From assembly GCA_943735955.1 (NCBI GenBank), contig OX030959.1:9289106-9353105 (forward strand): 64,000 nt of DNA, read 5' to 3'. The position numbers and the translations under genes were made by a program. Below are positions 25,901 through 39,556 of the stretch, piece after piece. Numbering within the stretch: the stretch's first letter is position 1; each line of letters opens with the position of its first letter. The notes under the pieces are model-generated. The model searched no databases. It was given only the letters and a program-made list of their open reading frames with translations, and was not told where the DNA came from. Source of the DNA: Piscicola geometra (lineage: Eukaryota; Annelida; Clitellata; Hirudinida; Piscicolidae).

Positions 25901-28895
25901 TAGGTACGCGCTCAAAGTTTTTGGAGCGTTGTGCAGACAGATGTCTGTGCCCAGGTTACGCAACAGCTCTAGATTTTGTTTTGAACAAGACGAAAAATGA
26001 AGTCCAGCCTTCGAGACACTGTCAAAAAATGATTCAATTCGTCAAAAATCTGAAATGGTCGTTTCAAAGGTCTTCACGTACTCAGCATATGCGCTCATGA
26101 TGCAGTTGACTGTTGCACTTTCGCATTGGCAGTCGGCAGTGTCGTGGTACAAGCCAAAGTTGTGGCCGATTTCATGCGCCAAAATGCTTCCTGTCACGTC
26201 AGTTCGGTCTCTTATTCCCTGAAAGAATTCGATAGAATAATTGAAGATAAAACTATATTTTTATTTATTTAAACAAGTTATATAAATAAGAGATACAATA
26301 AATGAAAATGAATATAATAATCTGGCAGGATGGATCGAGTCGTATATGGCAGACCATCAGGACGCCTCCAGAATTCACTTGCGAACACATGGAGCGAACC
26401 ACTGCCAGTCCAAGAATGGATGCATCGAAAACGGTTCCACTGGAAAAATAGGTTAATAAAGTATTTATAGTTTCAAGAAAACTAATTAATTATTATAAAG
26501 ATAATTATTTTTTTTGGTCTATACTGTTCACAGCCTGACAGACGCATGTCATGTTACAATGGTTCTGAGAACCATGGTTCTTATGCGCCGAGGCGCCACT
26601 CCACACGACGTACACATCTCTCAATGCATACGTCGCAAACACCGCATCAGGTACACTAGGTATATGATAGTTCATGGTTTCTTGTCAAGGATTCGAACAG
26701 GCAACCTTTAAGTTGCAAGTCCGACGTCTACCATCTAAGCCATCCCCGCTCCCCATTCTGTAGTTAAGTTCTTATGAACTCACGTTACGAAGTAAGCATT
26801 GTCGTTATAGGTGCTGATGCTGTTGAAACGGTAGCTGTAGAATCGGTTCAGAGAAGCTGTACTATTTGAAGAAACTACAAACTTATCTCTTTCACTCCAC
26901 ACTTCCAGCCCAACCAACAGCACATGCACTCCAACCGTTTGGTATAACTGGAATATTTGTATTCTTGTTTTTAAACTTTAAGATTATTATTTTTTTAGTG
27001 AATGGGAATTTTTCATTTCTTTGTCATAATGCAAGTATTTGTAGGTAGATGAACAAACCAAGTTAGCAGCGTTCGCGGTCTCCTTTAGGAAAACTATCGT
27101 TCTGCTTATGTCGTTAGCGTTGTTAACCAACTGAAAATTTGTAATAGTTAATTTTATAAAAAAAAATTATTATACTATAAAGAAAATGAATCAAAAAACT
27201 TGAAAAAAAATTTCGCTATTTTAAGCGAATCTTGATGAAATACTGCTATTTTTACCAACAAACATTAACTTCTTAGCCTATTTTGAATTGCTTTGAGATT
27301 TAAAAATTCAAGTAATATGACGATAATAAATCACCAGCTGGTAGTCAGCCACTAGATAGAGTTCCAACACATACTTGTCCTCGAAAAAGTCTTCTTGCAC
27401 GCTCCTTTTCCTCTGAGTTGATTTATTTATTTAGTCAGTTTATATGGCGATAAACTCAAAAATGAATCCTTTGGAAATGATATTCAACATTAAATCCATT
27501 AAAGAAAGGACATTCATACTCTTCTTTTTTTTAGTGTGGCGCTTTGCCAGATTTGACGACGGAGACCTGGAATATCTTGAGTGGAGAATAAGTTAAATTA
27601 TAAAAGATTTTTTTTCAGCATGACAATCAGCATAAAAGCTTTGAAGGTTTTCATTGAAATGTGCAAACACTGTGGACCTACCATGGTACCAGGTGGCGAT
27701 GTTGTTGTTGTCTTCGGTGCTGATGTGGAAGACGTTTTCGTTGCTGCTGCTCACGTGCCACGTTTTGTTGCGTACTCTGAAAAAGCCGCTGTGTTGTTGT
27801 TGTTGTTGGAGTATTTGTGTTGTTATTGTTGAAGTATTTGTGTTGTTGTTAAAACGTTTAACGTTGCTGTAAAAACTGTTATAAAAGTGCTCGTGTTTGT
27901 GGTTGATGATTAGAATAACTTTTTAATTTTTTTTTTATTTATAAAAGACAATTTTGAAAGATATAATTAAAAGAGTTTGTTCAAAGTTTTGTGAAACTTG
28001 AGAGCAGGGCACGAAGTGAAGGCGGCAGACGAGTCCGACTCGCCTCTCACTTCTCCCAAGTAGAAGCAGAAGTCCTCGCTCTGTGGCAGGGGGGTCGAAT
28101 GAAATGAACAAAGTGGTTGGTTGGCAAATTAAATGAAATAGTTTTTTTACCTGGTTTTTTTCTCTGTAGTAACTGCCTTCAGGAGTGAGCACTTTCTCCC
28201 GGAAGTCTGCAGACAATAGCATCCTGTAATTGGTTCAAATTAAAAGTTTTTATTCATTTTCATCGCGGTAAAATAATAAGTATTTCATAGACTAAAAAAC
28301 TTTAACGCTAAAATTATTTAGTTAAATTAATCAATCGAAAAAAAATATATTACGCTTTTAAATAAACTCAAGAGCGCTGATTAACAATTCCAGTTGAAGT
28401 ATGTGCAATTAATAAAACTAAAAAGTGGTTTAACGTGTTGAGAAGAAGATCGACAGTGAAAGAGACATTTTGGTGCGAGATCTGCAGACTCATTTGTCTG
28501 GCGTGCTGACCCTGTGCAGTGGAGTTGAATTAGAAGCATTCGTTTTGACAGTTTTTTGCCATTTTAATCCCAATTTTTTTATTAAAAAAATTTTTTTTTC
28601 TACAACGTCAAAAAATGAGTCAGAAAATGAATTAAGTGAAAAAATGCATTTATATCTTTATGAAAATTCTTGTTTCTTCCTGATATATGTATAAAATTCA
28701 AATAGTTAAAATGCAAAGAAGAATGATTTAATAAGAGAACTAATGGATTTTTGAACCTTTACATAAACACTTTCGATAAACCTTTTGTAGGGTTGAGTTT
28801 GAAGGGAGTCCGTCGATGAAGATGACGACTTGATCGCACTGACAAGCTGCCACCAGCCACAGCAGCAAGACGCATCTTAATGTATTCATCGACAT
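23000..28895 (-). CDS. ADAM metalloprotease, secreted, mucin-like stalk and probable GPI tail, 17 exons
   Basis: A cell-surface zinc protease that sheds or cleaves extracellular proteins. Exons: 28782-28895, 28435-28511, 28151-28223, 27998-28080, 27682-27776, 27520-27566, 27335-27412, 27059-27130, 26784-26947, 26355-26439, 26082-26218, 25835-26018, 25467-25688, 25168-25356, 23900-24086, 23715-23789, 23000-23572; about 817 aa. Exon 1 encodes a signal peptide (MSMNTLRCVLLLWLVAACQC). The prodomain ends at a furin-like RRRKRS across exons 6/7. The protease has KYVLELYLVADYQL, HEIGHNFGLYHD (all three zinc His and the catalytic Glu) and CIMSA (Met turn). A disintegrin domain (CGNGVLEVGEQCDCG, CDLAETCNG), Cys-rich region, EGF-like CHCDEGYEGNSCE, a Thr/Ser/Pro stalk of ITSPTTT units, and a hydrophobic C-terminus follow. 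All frames are intact. Confidence 0.93.
24377..24800 (+). mobile_element. Reverse transcriptase fragment of a decayed LINE
   Basis: Translates as AFIDLTKAFDLVIKNELFTI, NSVRQGCVFASTLFGILFAV and, after a frame break, SDISFFNLARLKAKSKT, in the order seen in non-LTR reverse transcriptases. No catalytic YADD box remains in frame. It lies in the ADAM intron between exons 14 and 15. Its family differs from the two LINE types at 33-43 kb. Confidence 0.75.
26508..26752 (-). mobile_element. tRNA-derived SINE, type II tail
   Basis: Close copy of the SINE at 15981-16221, same orientation, with the same tail (CATGACATGCGTCTGTCAGG, a slight variant) and head (TCGAATCC B box). It lies in the ADAM intron between exons 9 and 10 and has a T run at its plus-strand left end, which is an A tail on the minus strand. 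Confidence 0.8.
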
Positions 28896-30953
28896 CGTTA
28901 AGTGACCAGTTGGTGTTTAAAGATGCTTTAGATGGGACTGGTTGATACTATTATGAAATATTTTTCAATAAATAACTTTTAAAGATACACATAAAACTAA
29001 CTTAGGAATATACTCATAAAATATTTCTTGATCTATTTCAAGATACAGATTGAACTACACGAATAAATGTCCTATTTAAATGCTTTTCTTGAATGAAAAT
29101 GAGAGTATTCATGATATTATAATACCAATTATATTGAATATGTTTTGATAAGATTCAAAGAGCTATCAATGACATGATGTTGTCCTCATACGAGAACAGG
29201 TACTCATTGTCATTGTTTCCTGTGTGCGCCTTTCTTTGAAATAACAATGACACCTTGGCCGTGCTATTGCAGGCTTTAGAGTTATGTAATAAAATTCTAT
29301 ATAAATGTAATAAAATTCTATATAAATGTAATAAAATTCTATATAAATGTAATAAAATTATATATAAATGTAATAAAATTCTATATTTATCTTTTCAAAT
29401 TCCAAATGACTTACCTTCCGAATTTCAAGACATTAAAACACACCAACAGCGATTGGGTATATAAGTCTAATTATACGTCTCATTATAGGTTTTAGTGCAG
29501 CAAAGAGTTCACCGTGTAGTTTTTAATCCTGTGAATAAATAAAATGTTTAAACCATGGGTGGTCGCACCAAAGAACAAGGAGGGGACACACGTTTCTCAT
29601 TCTAGAAGTTATCATTTATTTTATAACCAATAGTTTTTGGCTTTTAATCAATTTATTTAAAGTAAACCACATTTGGTCTATAAAATGCAACTCAAAAGTC
29701 ACGTTTTTTTATTAATTCAAAGTTTTTTTAATTAGTAACAAATATTTTTATTTCCGTACATTCGAAAAAACAATGAATTAAAAGTGTGCGAATATATCGG
29801 CATTTAACGGTAATCATGTTAATTTTTGAGAGTATTGAGTGTGTTTTATAGTGTTATAATTAGTTTTGTTTCCTATTTTGATAGAAGCATGGGCTATGCC
29901 TACGCATGTTATGTAAAAAATCTAAATTTTTATTAAAGAATAAAATGACTGTTGGAATATAATTTGTTTACAAATAGGTCAGTCACTATTGTTTTTTTAC
30001 TGTAGTGCCGTGTATTTCTTTTTCAGAAAATTTGGCTCTGGAGCTTTGGGTCGTTGTTTTTCCCTCCCCCTTTAGACATTTTTTTGGAGACGCCTATGGT
30101 TGAAACATGGAATCGTTAAAAAAATTCAAAATTTGAGTTGTCAAATAATTTGGAAAATATTAATCTGAGAATTGTATAACTCCACAGGTAGAAATGGTTT
30201 TGAAAATAATTTTTGGATTAGATTTTTTAGCTTTCTCACTACCACTCTGTCTTTCTTAAATACAGCGTTCGCCATCAGGTGCTTAAGAGTCGCAATCATA
30301 TTATTTATGGTGTTCGCTTCCTATAACTTGACTTCGGGAGAAGGCGAATTATTTTCTTAGAAACTATTGCTCATTATTTGGTGACTGAAGTGATTAATAA
30401 GAAAAGTATTGTTCATTTTTGCATAATTACTTTTACAAGCTCTAACCAAATAATTTTTACAAATGGTTTTACCCACTTCTCTTTAAACCAAAAGGTTTCA
30501 AAGGCAGTTCTTTCAAAACTATTATTAATCTGGTTGTCACGAATCGATAATCATGCATTAACTCGATCATTGTTAGTCAGCACAGAATTCATAATAGGTT
30601 TACTTATCTTTTATGATAGTTTAGCTGTATCATAATTACACAATTGCTACTATTATGATTGACTGTCCTGTTTTTTGTGTGATTATATCATTGATAAAAA
30701 GCAATAAAATCTATTACATTTATTTTGAAATAAATATTTATGTTTGTTTCAGACCAAGTTTTGGAAATGATAAAATAATATTTCATTTTAAAGTTCTAAG
30801 CTAAACAAAACTGATTACCTCTACAATGATTTTCAACCTGTAGAGGGGTAGAAGCGTATGCTCAATGATCCCCAATGACTATTCTGAAAAAGATTGCTTA
30901 GAAAGTAATAAATAAACAGGAAGTCACATATTTTTCAACGATTGTTTTGTCTA
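28896..30953. other. Intergenic spacer between ADAM and IFT140-like locus
   Basis: AT-rich with no recognised gene. Two short plus-strand frames (30172-30360 and 30378-30635) have hydrophobic, AT-rich translations without any known motif, and I do not call them genes. The ADAM promoter should lie just right of 28895. Confidence 0.4.
29284..29392. repeat. 21-bp tandem repeat, about five copies
   Basis: The unit is close to AAATTCTATATAAATGTAAT plus one base, repeated with a single substitution (aaattatat) in the fourth copy. Confidence 0.9.
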
Positions 30954-32112
30954 CTAATTATGTTGCTCCCCAACTCTATCCAATCCATCCTCTTCCACGT
31001 TTTCTTCCACCTCCGTCTCCGAAACTTTCTTATCATACTTTCCTTCATCATATTCCAGTTCCAAAGCCTTGTGGATCGACCTTTGAGGCATGCGTATAAT
31101 TCCATTAATGAAACTTTAAGAACCATCGAATTTGTTTCATAGAGTTCACACCCTCATCTCATCCAACCTCACCCTCTACTAATCCCTCCAGACATTCATC
31201 CTTGTCCCACCTTCTTCTTTCAACCTCCCTCCTACTTGATCATGTCTCGGTCAATGAACTTTGTAATGCTGCAGCCATCAAGTCTCTTCAGCAACTCCTC
31301 CACACATTCGTCTGCATGTGGAAGTGGCATTTCTCATTACAAATACTAACAACAAAAACAAACAAAAACAATAAAATTAAAATAAAAGCAAACAAGCACA
31401 TGACACACAAAAACAAGCAAAAAAAGCGCACAAATAGAAAGTTCTAAAAACATTCAAACCATTCTCCATTTTCGTGTCTTGACGAAGAACTCAGCTATGA
31501 ATGCGAACACGTGCCCAACTCTCACATGATCGGCACAGTCTTCTTGCTAGAGCAGTTCCTTGCACTGCTGTATCGAATGCTCGTCTGCTGCGCTGTTTCA
31601 GGGAGGTTTTTCTTATAAATGCATGGAAGGAATATTCAGCGATCTAATATTTTAAACTGTATAATTTACTTTCTAACACATTGGAGCGCTTGTAACTCAC
31701 CTTTTTGCCTTGATGAAGCTGTTGATGGTGTTCATTTTGTGCTTCAGGTACTCGAGCTTTTCTTCCAGCTTTGCACTTGCGCCATCGCCTGCCTGCTGCC
31801 TCATCAAGCACTTGTAGGCATCAGACAAGGCCCCCAAGGCTTTTTCGTAGTTGTTGTAGTCATCGATCTCCAGCTGAGCAGTATTATAATTATAATAATA
31901 ATATAATAATATTGATAATAATTATTGCGTTTATAACGTGTACGCCATTTTGAATGTTAAGTGTTTTTTCTTAATTTTAGCGTATATACGTGTTTTTTAT
32001 ACATTTTATTTCAATAGAAAGTTTTATAATTTTAGTTTATGCATTTTTTTTCATTTTTCAACTTTCTCCGTTTTATATTCTAATAATCATATCGCTTTCG
32101 TGATTAGCACAT

Positions 32113-32965
32113 AGTTTTAGTTTAGTTTAGTTTAGGGAGTTAAAACCACGCAGATCTTTTGACCTCTATAATGGTTATAAAAATATAAAAAAAATAAAAA
32201 TATATTTATGTTTATGTATTTGAATTATTTTTTACTATTATGTCATAGTCGCACTTATAGTTGTACATCATGGGATGGTTTTCCCAGTATTTATCTAATT
32301 TTATTTAAAATTTATCTGTATTTTCAGCTTTTACGATCTCATAAGGCAAGCTATTCCAGACTGTTACCACTCTATGTGTATAAAAAAATTTTCTTGTATT
32401 CTTTTGGCACTGTTTTTTGGATAATTGTAGTGAATTTCCTCTTGATTGCCTTGTATTAAGTGTGAAAGTATCTTCCGTTATTTTACTATCATATTTATTA
32501 TTAAGTATTTTATAGGTTTCGATCATGTCCCCTCGAAGTCTTCGGTATTTTAATGTTGGTAACTTAATTACTTTAAGTCTATCGTTGTACGTCTTGTCTT
32601 TTAGTTTAGGTAGCAATTTTGTAGCCCTCCTTTGTACATTTTCTATGCAATCAATTTGATTTTTCAATGAAGGGCTCCATACACTGCTAAGGTATTCTAG
32701 ATGGGGCCTAACTATACCTTTGAATAATAATCTAAATGTTTTTGTATCAATAAATTTAAACGTTCTTCTTATTAGCCCTAATAATTGGTTAGCTTTATTT
32801 ACTTGTTTTTGTATGTGAATATGGAATTTTAAATTCTTGTCTATAATTACACCAAGGTCTTTTTCATACTCTATACTTTCTAAAACTACCTGACTTCCTT
32901 CATAATCCTGCATAGAATAAACTCTTTCTTCCTTTTTATTTCTGTATAACTGCAATAGTTTACAT
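32113..32965 (-). mobile_element. 5'-truncated CR1-like LINE, copy B
   Basis: Minus-strand frame 32305-32955 is almost the same protein as the C-terminal part of the LINE at 38390-42652 (VINKANQLLGLIRRTF-like region, LEYLSSVWSPSLKNQ, RRATKLLPKLK), with only a handful of substitutions. The 3' UTR with AAAGATCTGCGTGGTTTTAA and an (AAACT)n end is shared. Similarity starts at TGTAAACTATTGCAG, so about four fifths is missing, typical of incomplete reverse transcription. It lies in the IFT140-like intron. Confidence 0.92.
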
Positions 32966-33099
32966 TGACCTAACTCAATATAATAAAAGTCAACTAAATA
33001 ATAGTTTCAGCTTTTATAACGTTCTAAAGTTCTAATAACTATATAATTATTACTTAAATATACTTTTATGCTTAAATATTCCTCTAATCAGCTTTACAA

Positions 33100-36000
33100 T
33101 TTGCAATTCTCTCCTTCATCAACTCACATCGTTAGATCCACTAGGAAAATTCTCTTTAAGAATAACATTTGAATCCTGATCATCCTCGACCTATTTCAAC
33201 AATAATCTCTAGTCGTCAACAAGCCGAACCCTTCAGCTGTAACCTTAACAGATCCAATTCCAGCAACCTCATCAATACTCCCTTAACTACAATTAAAAGC
33301 CCACCTAGGACTAAAAATGTGTATCAACCTCCTTCCATCTACATCCTCAACATCACCAGCATCGTCAAACCTCATGCCATTGAACATCTTCGCTGTGATA
33401 TTTTTCATCTTCATCCAGACATCATCATCATCACCGAGACATGGCTCAAACCTCACCACAGCGATGCACTTGTGGCAATCAAGGGCTACGTGTGCTTTAG
33501 GCACGACCGCATCGCCAGGCGAGGGGGAGGGGTCATGATATACATCAAACAAGACATCCCCACTCATATTTTAACCCCATCACCTCCGAACAATGACAAT
33601 GCACTTGAGGTACTATGCCTCAAGTGCGCATTCAACAACATCCCCCACCACATATGCGGCATCTATCACCCTCCAAAACATACTTACCTAGAGTCCACCT
33701 TGATGGACTACATTGATGAGTTGTCCAACTCCATGTTGGACAATGACTCTAGGTTTATCATAGGTGGTGACTTCAACCAACTTTCACACCAAAAAATGTA
33801 TACACTGGCCTCAAACCTATCTTCTACGGCCCCACTCACCTAGGACACAACCTTGACCATGTGTATTGATCCAACATTAACAACAACCTCTACATCTCAC
33901 AAACATACATCTCCCACACCACCACCAAACACCTTGGTGTGTCCATTCATCCCTTAATAAACAAAAATACATCTAATAAACCCATCCCCCGTCAAACTCA
34001 TACATTTCGCTGACGTCATCCATCCCAACACAAAACTTGCCTCGACTCCTTTTCAGCCACAGACTTAACAATCAACTTAGACAACTTACCTGACTCCATC
34101 GATTTCTTCTATAATACCCTTACTACTATTGTTGATAATAACTACCCTACTAAGTCCATCACCAATAGGTCATCTGACCCACCATTCATCAGCCCTTTCA
34201 TCAAATCTCTTCTTCGCATGAAAAATCACCACATGCGCAAGGGTCATCATCAACTAGCCGCATCCATCACCATTCGTATCAAAAACATAATCATCAACAC
34301 CAATCACTCCACCTTGAGGAGTTGTAGGCGTGGTAGCAAAGCCATGTGGAAAACAGTAAACCTACTTAGAGGCAAGGGAGCTCCATCTCTATCGTCAAAT
34401 CGCTCTTCTACCTTGAATGCGGATTCCCTCAACAATTACTTTGCATCCACGTCTACATTCCCATCCTATGTCCATCCTCCATTTAAATCAAAAGCACTGT
34501 ATACTCAAGACCATGTTAACCCTATCACCATATTTAATCTTCTCACCATAAAATGCCCAACTGGTACCGGCTCCGATGGCTTGCCACAACTAATTGCACC
34601 CATAATCAGTACTCCACTTTCCATCATCTTCAACAATTGCATTAACACTTCTTATTTTCCTCTTCAGTGGAAATCCAGCATTATTCATCCCATCCCCAAA
34701 ACTAAACATCCAATATCGCCTCAAGACTTTCGCCCCATTTCAGTCACTCCAATATTATCACGCCTTCTCGAAAAAATCATAGTTTCTCAATATATATACC
34801 CTTGCTTCAATCACCCTTCAGTAATACCTATTCTTAAAGATCAATTCGCCTTTCGCCCATCAGGTTCTCCCACTTCTGCCATAATTGCTATCACGTCTAC
34901 CATCACTTCACTTCTCAAAACTAATTGTCATGTTCACCTTATTGCTCTTGACTTTACTAAAGCCTTTGACACTCTTGATCACCATACCCTCGCTTCCAAT
35001 CTTGCACTTCTTCCTCTTGATGACAACATATATAACCTTCTCATTTCATTCCTTTCCAACCGATCGCATTCCACCATTTATTTAAATCAACTTTCTAGTA
35101 TCCTTCTCATCAACTCTAGCGTGGTCCAAGGCTCAGTTCTTGGTCCATCTACCTTTATAATCAACGCCTCTTCACTTCAACCCTATCACCTTTCTAATTA
35201 TATTTTAAAATTCGCTGAAGACACCTATCTCATTATTCCATCATCTAACACCCACACCATCCAATCAGAGCTTGAATCCCTCTCTAAGTGGGCCAAGCTC
35301 AGTAATCTCTCACTTAACCTCAAAAAATCATTTGAACTCATAGTCCATAATAGTTATAAACGCATCACACCACCAACTTTACATCCTTCCATTCAACGCA
35401 CTAACAAACTCACTATTTTAAGTATCACATTCACTGACACCCTTAACATTTCACCACACATAGATCAAATTATCAATAAATGCTTTCAAACTTTTCATGC
35501 CATCAAAACAATCCGTTCCCATGGACTCTTTGGTGCCAAACTCTTTGACATCACTGAGTCCCTCATCATCTCTCACCTTAAGTATGCAGCTCCTTCTTGG
35601 TCTGGTTTTGCTAATTAGCCACACATTAAGCAGCTCCAGTCCCTAATTAATAAACTCATAAGACTTAACTACCTTCCCTCTTTCTACCCATCTATCACTT
35701 CTATGTTTACCACTTTAGACACCAAACTATTCTTTAAAATATCTACTAACTCTGACCACGTTCTTCACCATTTCTTAACCCCTCTTAAAAAATCTACTCA
35801 TAACTTAAGGCCCCGTAAACACAATTTTGATACCCCTATATATACTACGCTTGAAAGTAAAACATTCCTCCCTCGTCTTCTTAAATATCACATTCTTTAA
35901 TTTACATTTATATTTATATTATCATCTCTGATTCTTATTACTTATTTATCTACCTAATTATTACCAATTCACCATATCCTTTGTCTTGTAGTATTTTTTT

Positions 36001-36118
36001 TCAAACCATTATCATTAGCATCAGTATCCTATAATTATCTACTATTATCTAGTATCTTATGCCACATGTAACATGGCCTGCGTCTGTCAAACCGTGATCA
36101 ATAAAGACTTATAAAAAA
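33100..36118 (+). mobile_element. CR1/L2-like LINE, copy C, inactive
   Basis: An AP-endonuclease domain at 33310-33840 (PDIIIITETWLKP, RRGGGVMIYI, IIGGDFNQ) is followed by frame breaks. Then comes a reverse transcriptase at 34218-35618 (PQDFRPISVTPILSRLLEKI, DQFAFRPSGS, ALDFTKAFDTLDH, VVQGSVLGPS), with a tail continuing past a TAG (35616-35618) to 35900. The catalytic box reads FAED in place of F/YADD. The 3' end near 36060-36118 carries ACATGGCCTGCGTCTGTCA, then AATAAAGAC and an AAT-rich run. It sits inside the IFT140-like intron, opposite to the host gene. Confidence 0.88.
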
Positions 36119-36777
36119 CAAGCATAATAATAATAAAGATTAGAAGAATAAGAATAATAATAAAGAGAATTATTAAAGTGGCGTAAAACCCGAAAAGGCT
36201 TCCAGGCCATTATTTGGTTTAGTATTTAGCAGACTATACATAAAGCCATCAACCTTTACTAGATTCACCTTTTAGACCAACTCGTCAAACTTGACAAACC
36301 TGGACGCATGCAATGTAGAAGCCAGCCAAGTGGAGATGATATTCCTCATCACGTTAGCGTCTCGCTGCCAGTCAAGCGACTGCAGATAATGGCCGTCCAT
36401 CACGTAGACCTCCTTCTGTCTGGACACGTTGGCGTAAAAGCAGATCTTTTCGGTGTCTCTCGACTCGAGGAGGGCTTTCATCGCCTGTGTGAATTATTGC
36501 TGATTGCCTAATGCCTATTTACTGATGTTGAGTTATTTTTCTAAATCATAAAATCTATAAAGATCGTAACTGTCCAATGTCTCCGGACACTTCAAGTTTG
36601 AAAAATGTAATTCTAAAAGCATATTTCTAAATTTATAAAGTGGAAGGAAATGAAAATAGTTTTGCAAAGAACCTTAATTCTCTGACAAGCCTGAGTGTAC
36701 TTCTTGGCTGCCAAGTGGTACTTCTTTTGTTCTAAACATACGTCTCCCAGCTCTGTGATGATGGAGAAACAAAACCA

Positions 36778-37271
<494 letters not shown>

Positions 37272-37399
37272 CTTAGGAAAGCAGCCTAGCTTGTTCCTCC
37301 CCTCCAGCAGGTGGGGACAGCTTCTCAGCCAGCTCCTCGCTCATCTCGACATGATGCTCCTTGCATATTTTTATGCCTTCTTCGTGCTGTTGGGCAAAC

Positions 37400-38390
37400 A
37401 TGAAAGAAGCACCTCAAACGCATCTTCTAATTAATATTTGCACTAACTTAATAAAAAGCATTTCAAATTAAATTAACTATAACAGCAATGCTGTTAAACA
37501 GCATACCTTTCAAAAACCATAATTCAACCTAAAAATGAACAACTTAACCTTGTTGACAGCAGTGTTATTTTTGTAACGAAAATGAAAACGACAATTCTGA
37601 ATAATCGTTCCACGAAAACGAAAATAAAAACTAAATTTATTTTCAAAACGAAAACGAAAATAAAAATTATAATTATTTCCAAAACGAAACTTAAATAAAA
37701 ACTATAATTATTTTCAAAACGAAAATAAAATAAATTTCAAAGTATGACATAATATGTAAATGTATAATTTATCTATAAAAAAATATATGTCTATGTTATA
37801 AACATTATCTTTGGGCTTTATGAAAGTCAATCAATCACTAATGTTTGTATAGCGCCCTTTACTAAGTGAACAAAAGCGCTCTTCAAATAAATTTGTTAAA
37901 TAAAACGGTTTTTAGACCACTACTAATATATGTATATATATCAATTTAAATATATAAAAAAACAAACAATCAACCTGAATAATCCAACCTCACCCACACC
38001 ACCATGACAATCACCGCCAAAAAATCCTTATCACCACCAATAAAAAATTCAATCATCACCACAATACCAACACTCATACCACAGCACAATCATCACCACA
38101 TCATCCTCAAAAAAAAATCATCATTCTTCTCAATTTTCTGTCTTTCCACTGGTGCCGAGGCTGCGAAAGAGGGTGAAGGAGAAGTTCTTGCCAACGCTGG
38201 TACTGCTGCCGCTATGGAAGGTTTTCTTCTTTATGTCGCAGCTCACTTGATTCCCTGCGGCCATCTTGGTCTGCTGCGGCCATTCCTTGACAGATTTAAA
38301 ACGGTTTACATTTAAATAAGACTCGATTGTTATTGTTTATGATTACATATCTGTATATGTTTATCTAAAAACTAATAATAGCATTTAAAT
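37400..38390. other. Spacer with hAT-like AACGAAAA repeats and a retroposon tail
   Basis: At 37559-37740 CAGTGTTATTTTTGTAACGA and many AACGAAAA(T/C)AAAA repeats resemble one end of a hAT family; no opposite end was found. At 37831-37890 TGTATAGCGCCCTTT and AATCAATCA resemble the GCGCTATA-type retroposon tail. At 38150-38290 the minus strand has a frame starting MAAGNQVSCDIKKKTFHSGS; it looks coding-like but I do not recognise it. Confidence 0.4.
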
Positions 38391-38577
38391 TGTTGAAAAA
38401 TGAATTAATCGCTGTAAAACTAGATAAATTAGAAAAGTTACAGTCACGCGGGAACATGAAAATTCATAAAATGTTGGATTGTGTAATGATAATTAAACAT
38501 TTAAAAAAAACAAATGTTGGGGAAAATGTTCTTTATTTATAAGCTCAAATATAAATAGAATTCCAAAGTTTGAAAAT

Positions 38578-39467
38578 GTGTTAACAATAAACTTTGAAAC
38601 AATTAAACATGAATTAATTGACATGCTGTACAAACAACAGGTGCAGTTTGACAAAATTTTTGAAGCCGTTGAAAATAACAAAACCGAAATTATTAAGTTA
38701 AATAAAGTTGTTGAAACTGTTGAACTTAATAAAAATGATATTAATTTGTTGAAAAATAAATTAAACAAAGACGTTGTTGAATCTGTTAAAACAAATGTCA
38801 ATTTATTGAAAAGTAAATTGAATTCCAACAATTTAAGCGACAACTCTGACTCCGAACCTATAACCACTGAGGGAGACAACAGGCATTCCAAAAAATGTTG
38901 GTGGTCGGACGTTCAAAATACTCCAACAGAAGATGATAGTCAGCCATTCGTTTTGGTGAGAAATGGGAAAAAAACTCAACACAGCAACGCAGAAAAGAAA
39001 GAGAACCCTGAAGAAACCAACAATAAAACAGCAGGCACACAACCTGTTAGGAAAAGGCCACCTGTAAAAATGATTGGTAAAAAAGTAGCTGAAAACTGCA
39101 AACTGAAAGCAGATAAAGTTCTAATAAATAATCAGTTTTTTGTTTGAGTAACCTCAGAAAATGTCACAGAAATGATGTAACAGATTATCTGACCAGCAAT
39201 GGAATAAATGTTATCTCATGTTATCCCGTACTTAAATTAGCCGATAAAAAATCTGAAGGTTCTGCAATTGATACCAATAACAATTGTGAGCAAATCGAAG
39301 ATAAAAACAAAGACGAAGAAGATTCCAGTATGTTCCGAGTCTGCATTGATAGCTCTGACGTGAAAAAAATAAAAGACCCAGAGATAATGCCTCAACACGT
39401 TATCGTTCGCGAGTGGCAATTTGATAAAAGATCTGAAACAAAGGCTGACCTTACAAAAAACTTATAG
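38578..39467 (+). pseudogene. LINE copy A ORF1 (coiled-coil nucleic-acid-binding protein), frameshifted
   Basis: Residues about 15-85 form Leu-rich heptads (EIIKLNKVVETVELNKNDIN). A Lys/Arg-rich stretch (VRKRPPVKMIGKKVAEN) follows. The frame switches at 39144 from QFFV-stop to SNLRKCHRNDVTDYLTSNGI, which is the expected continuation, so one base was probably gained. No CCHC knuckle is seen. Confidence 0.7.
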
Positions 39468-39556
39468 AAAATGAGGATGACAACAGTGAAAATGAGGAAG
39501 CAGACAAATTAAATGCCATACTAGCTGCATGCAATAAGTATGATGATGTTGAAACT

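Noticed and set aside
30172..30635. Two adjacent hydrophobic plus-strand frames
   Set aside because: AT-rich, without motif, without start context or splice support; they look like chance open frames in the spacer.
37559..37740. A complete hAT element with AACGAAAA repeats
   Set aside because: One end resembles a hAT terminus, but no matching opposite end, duplication or transposase was found.
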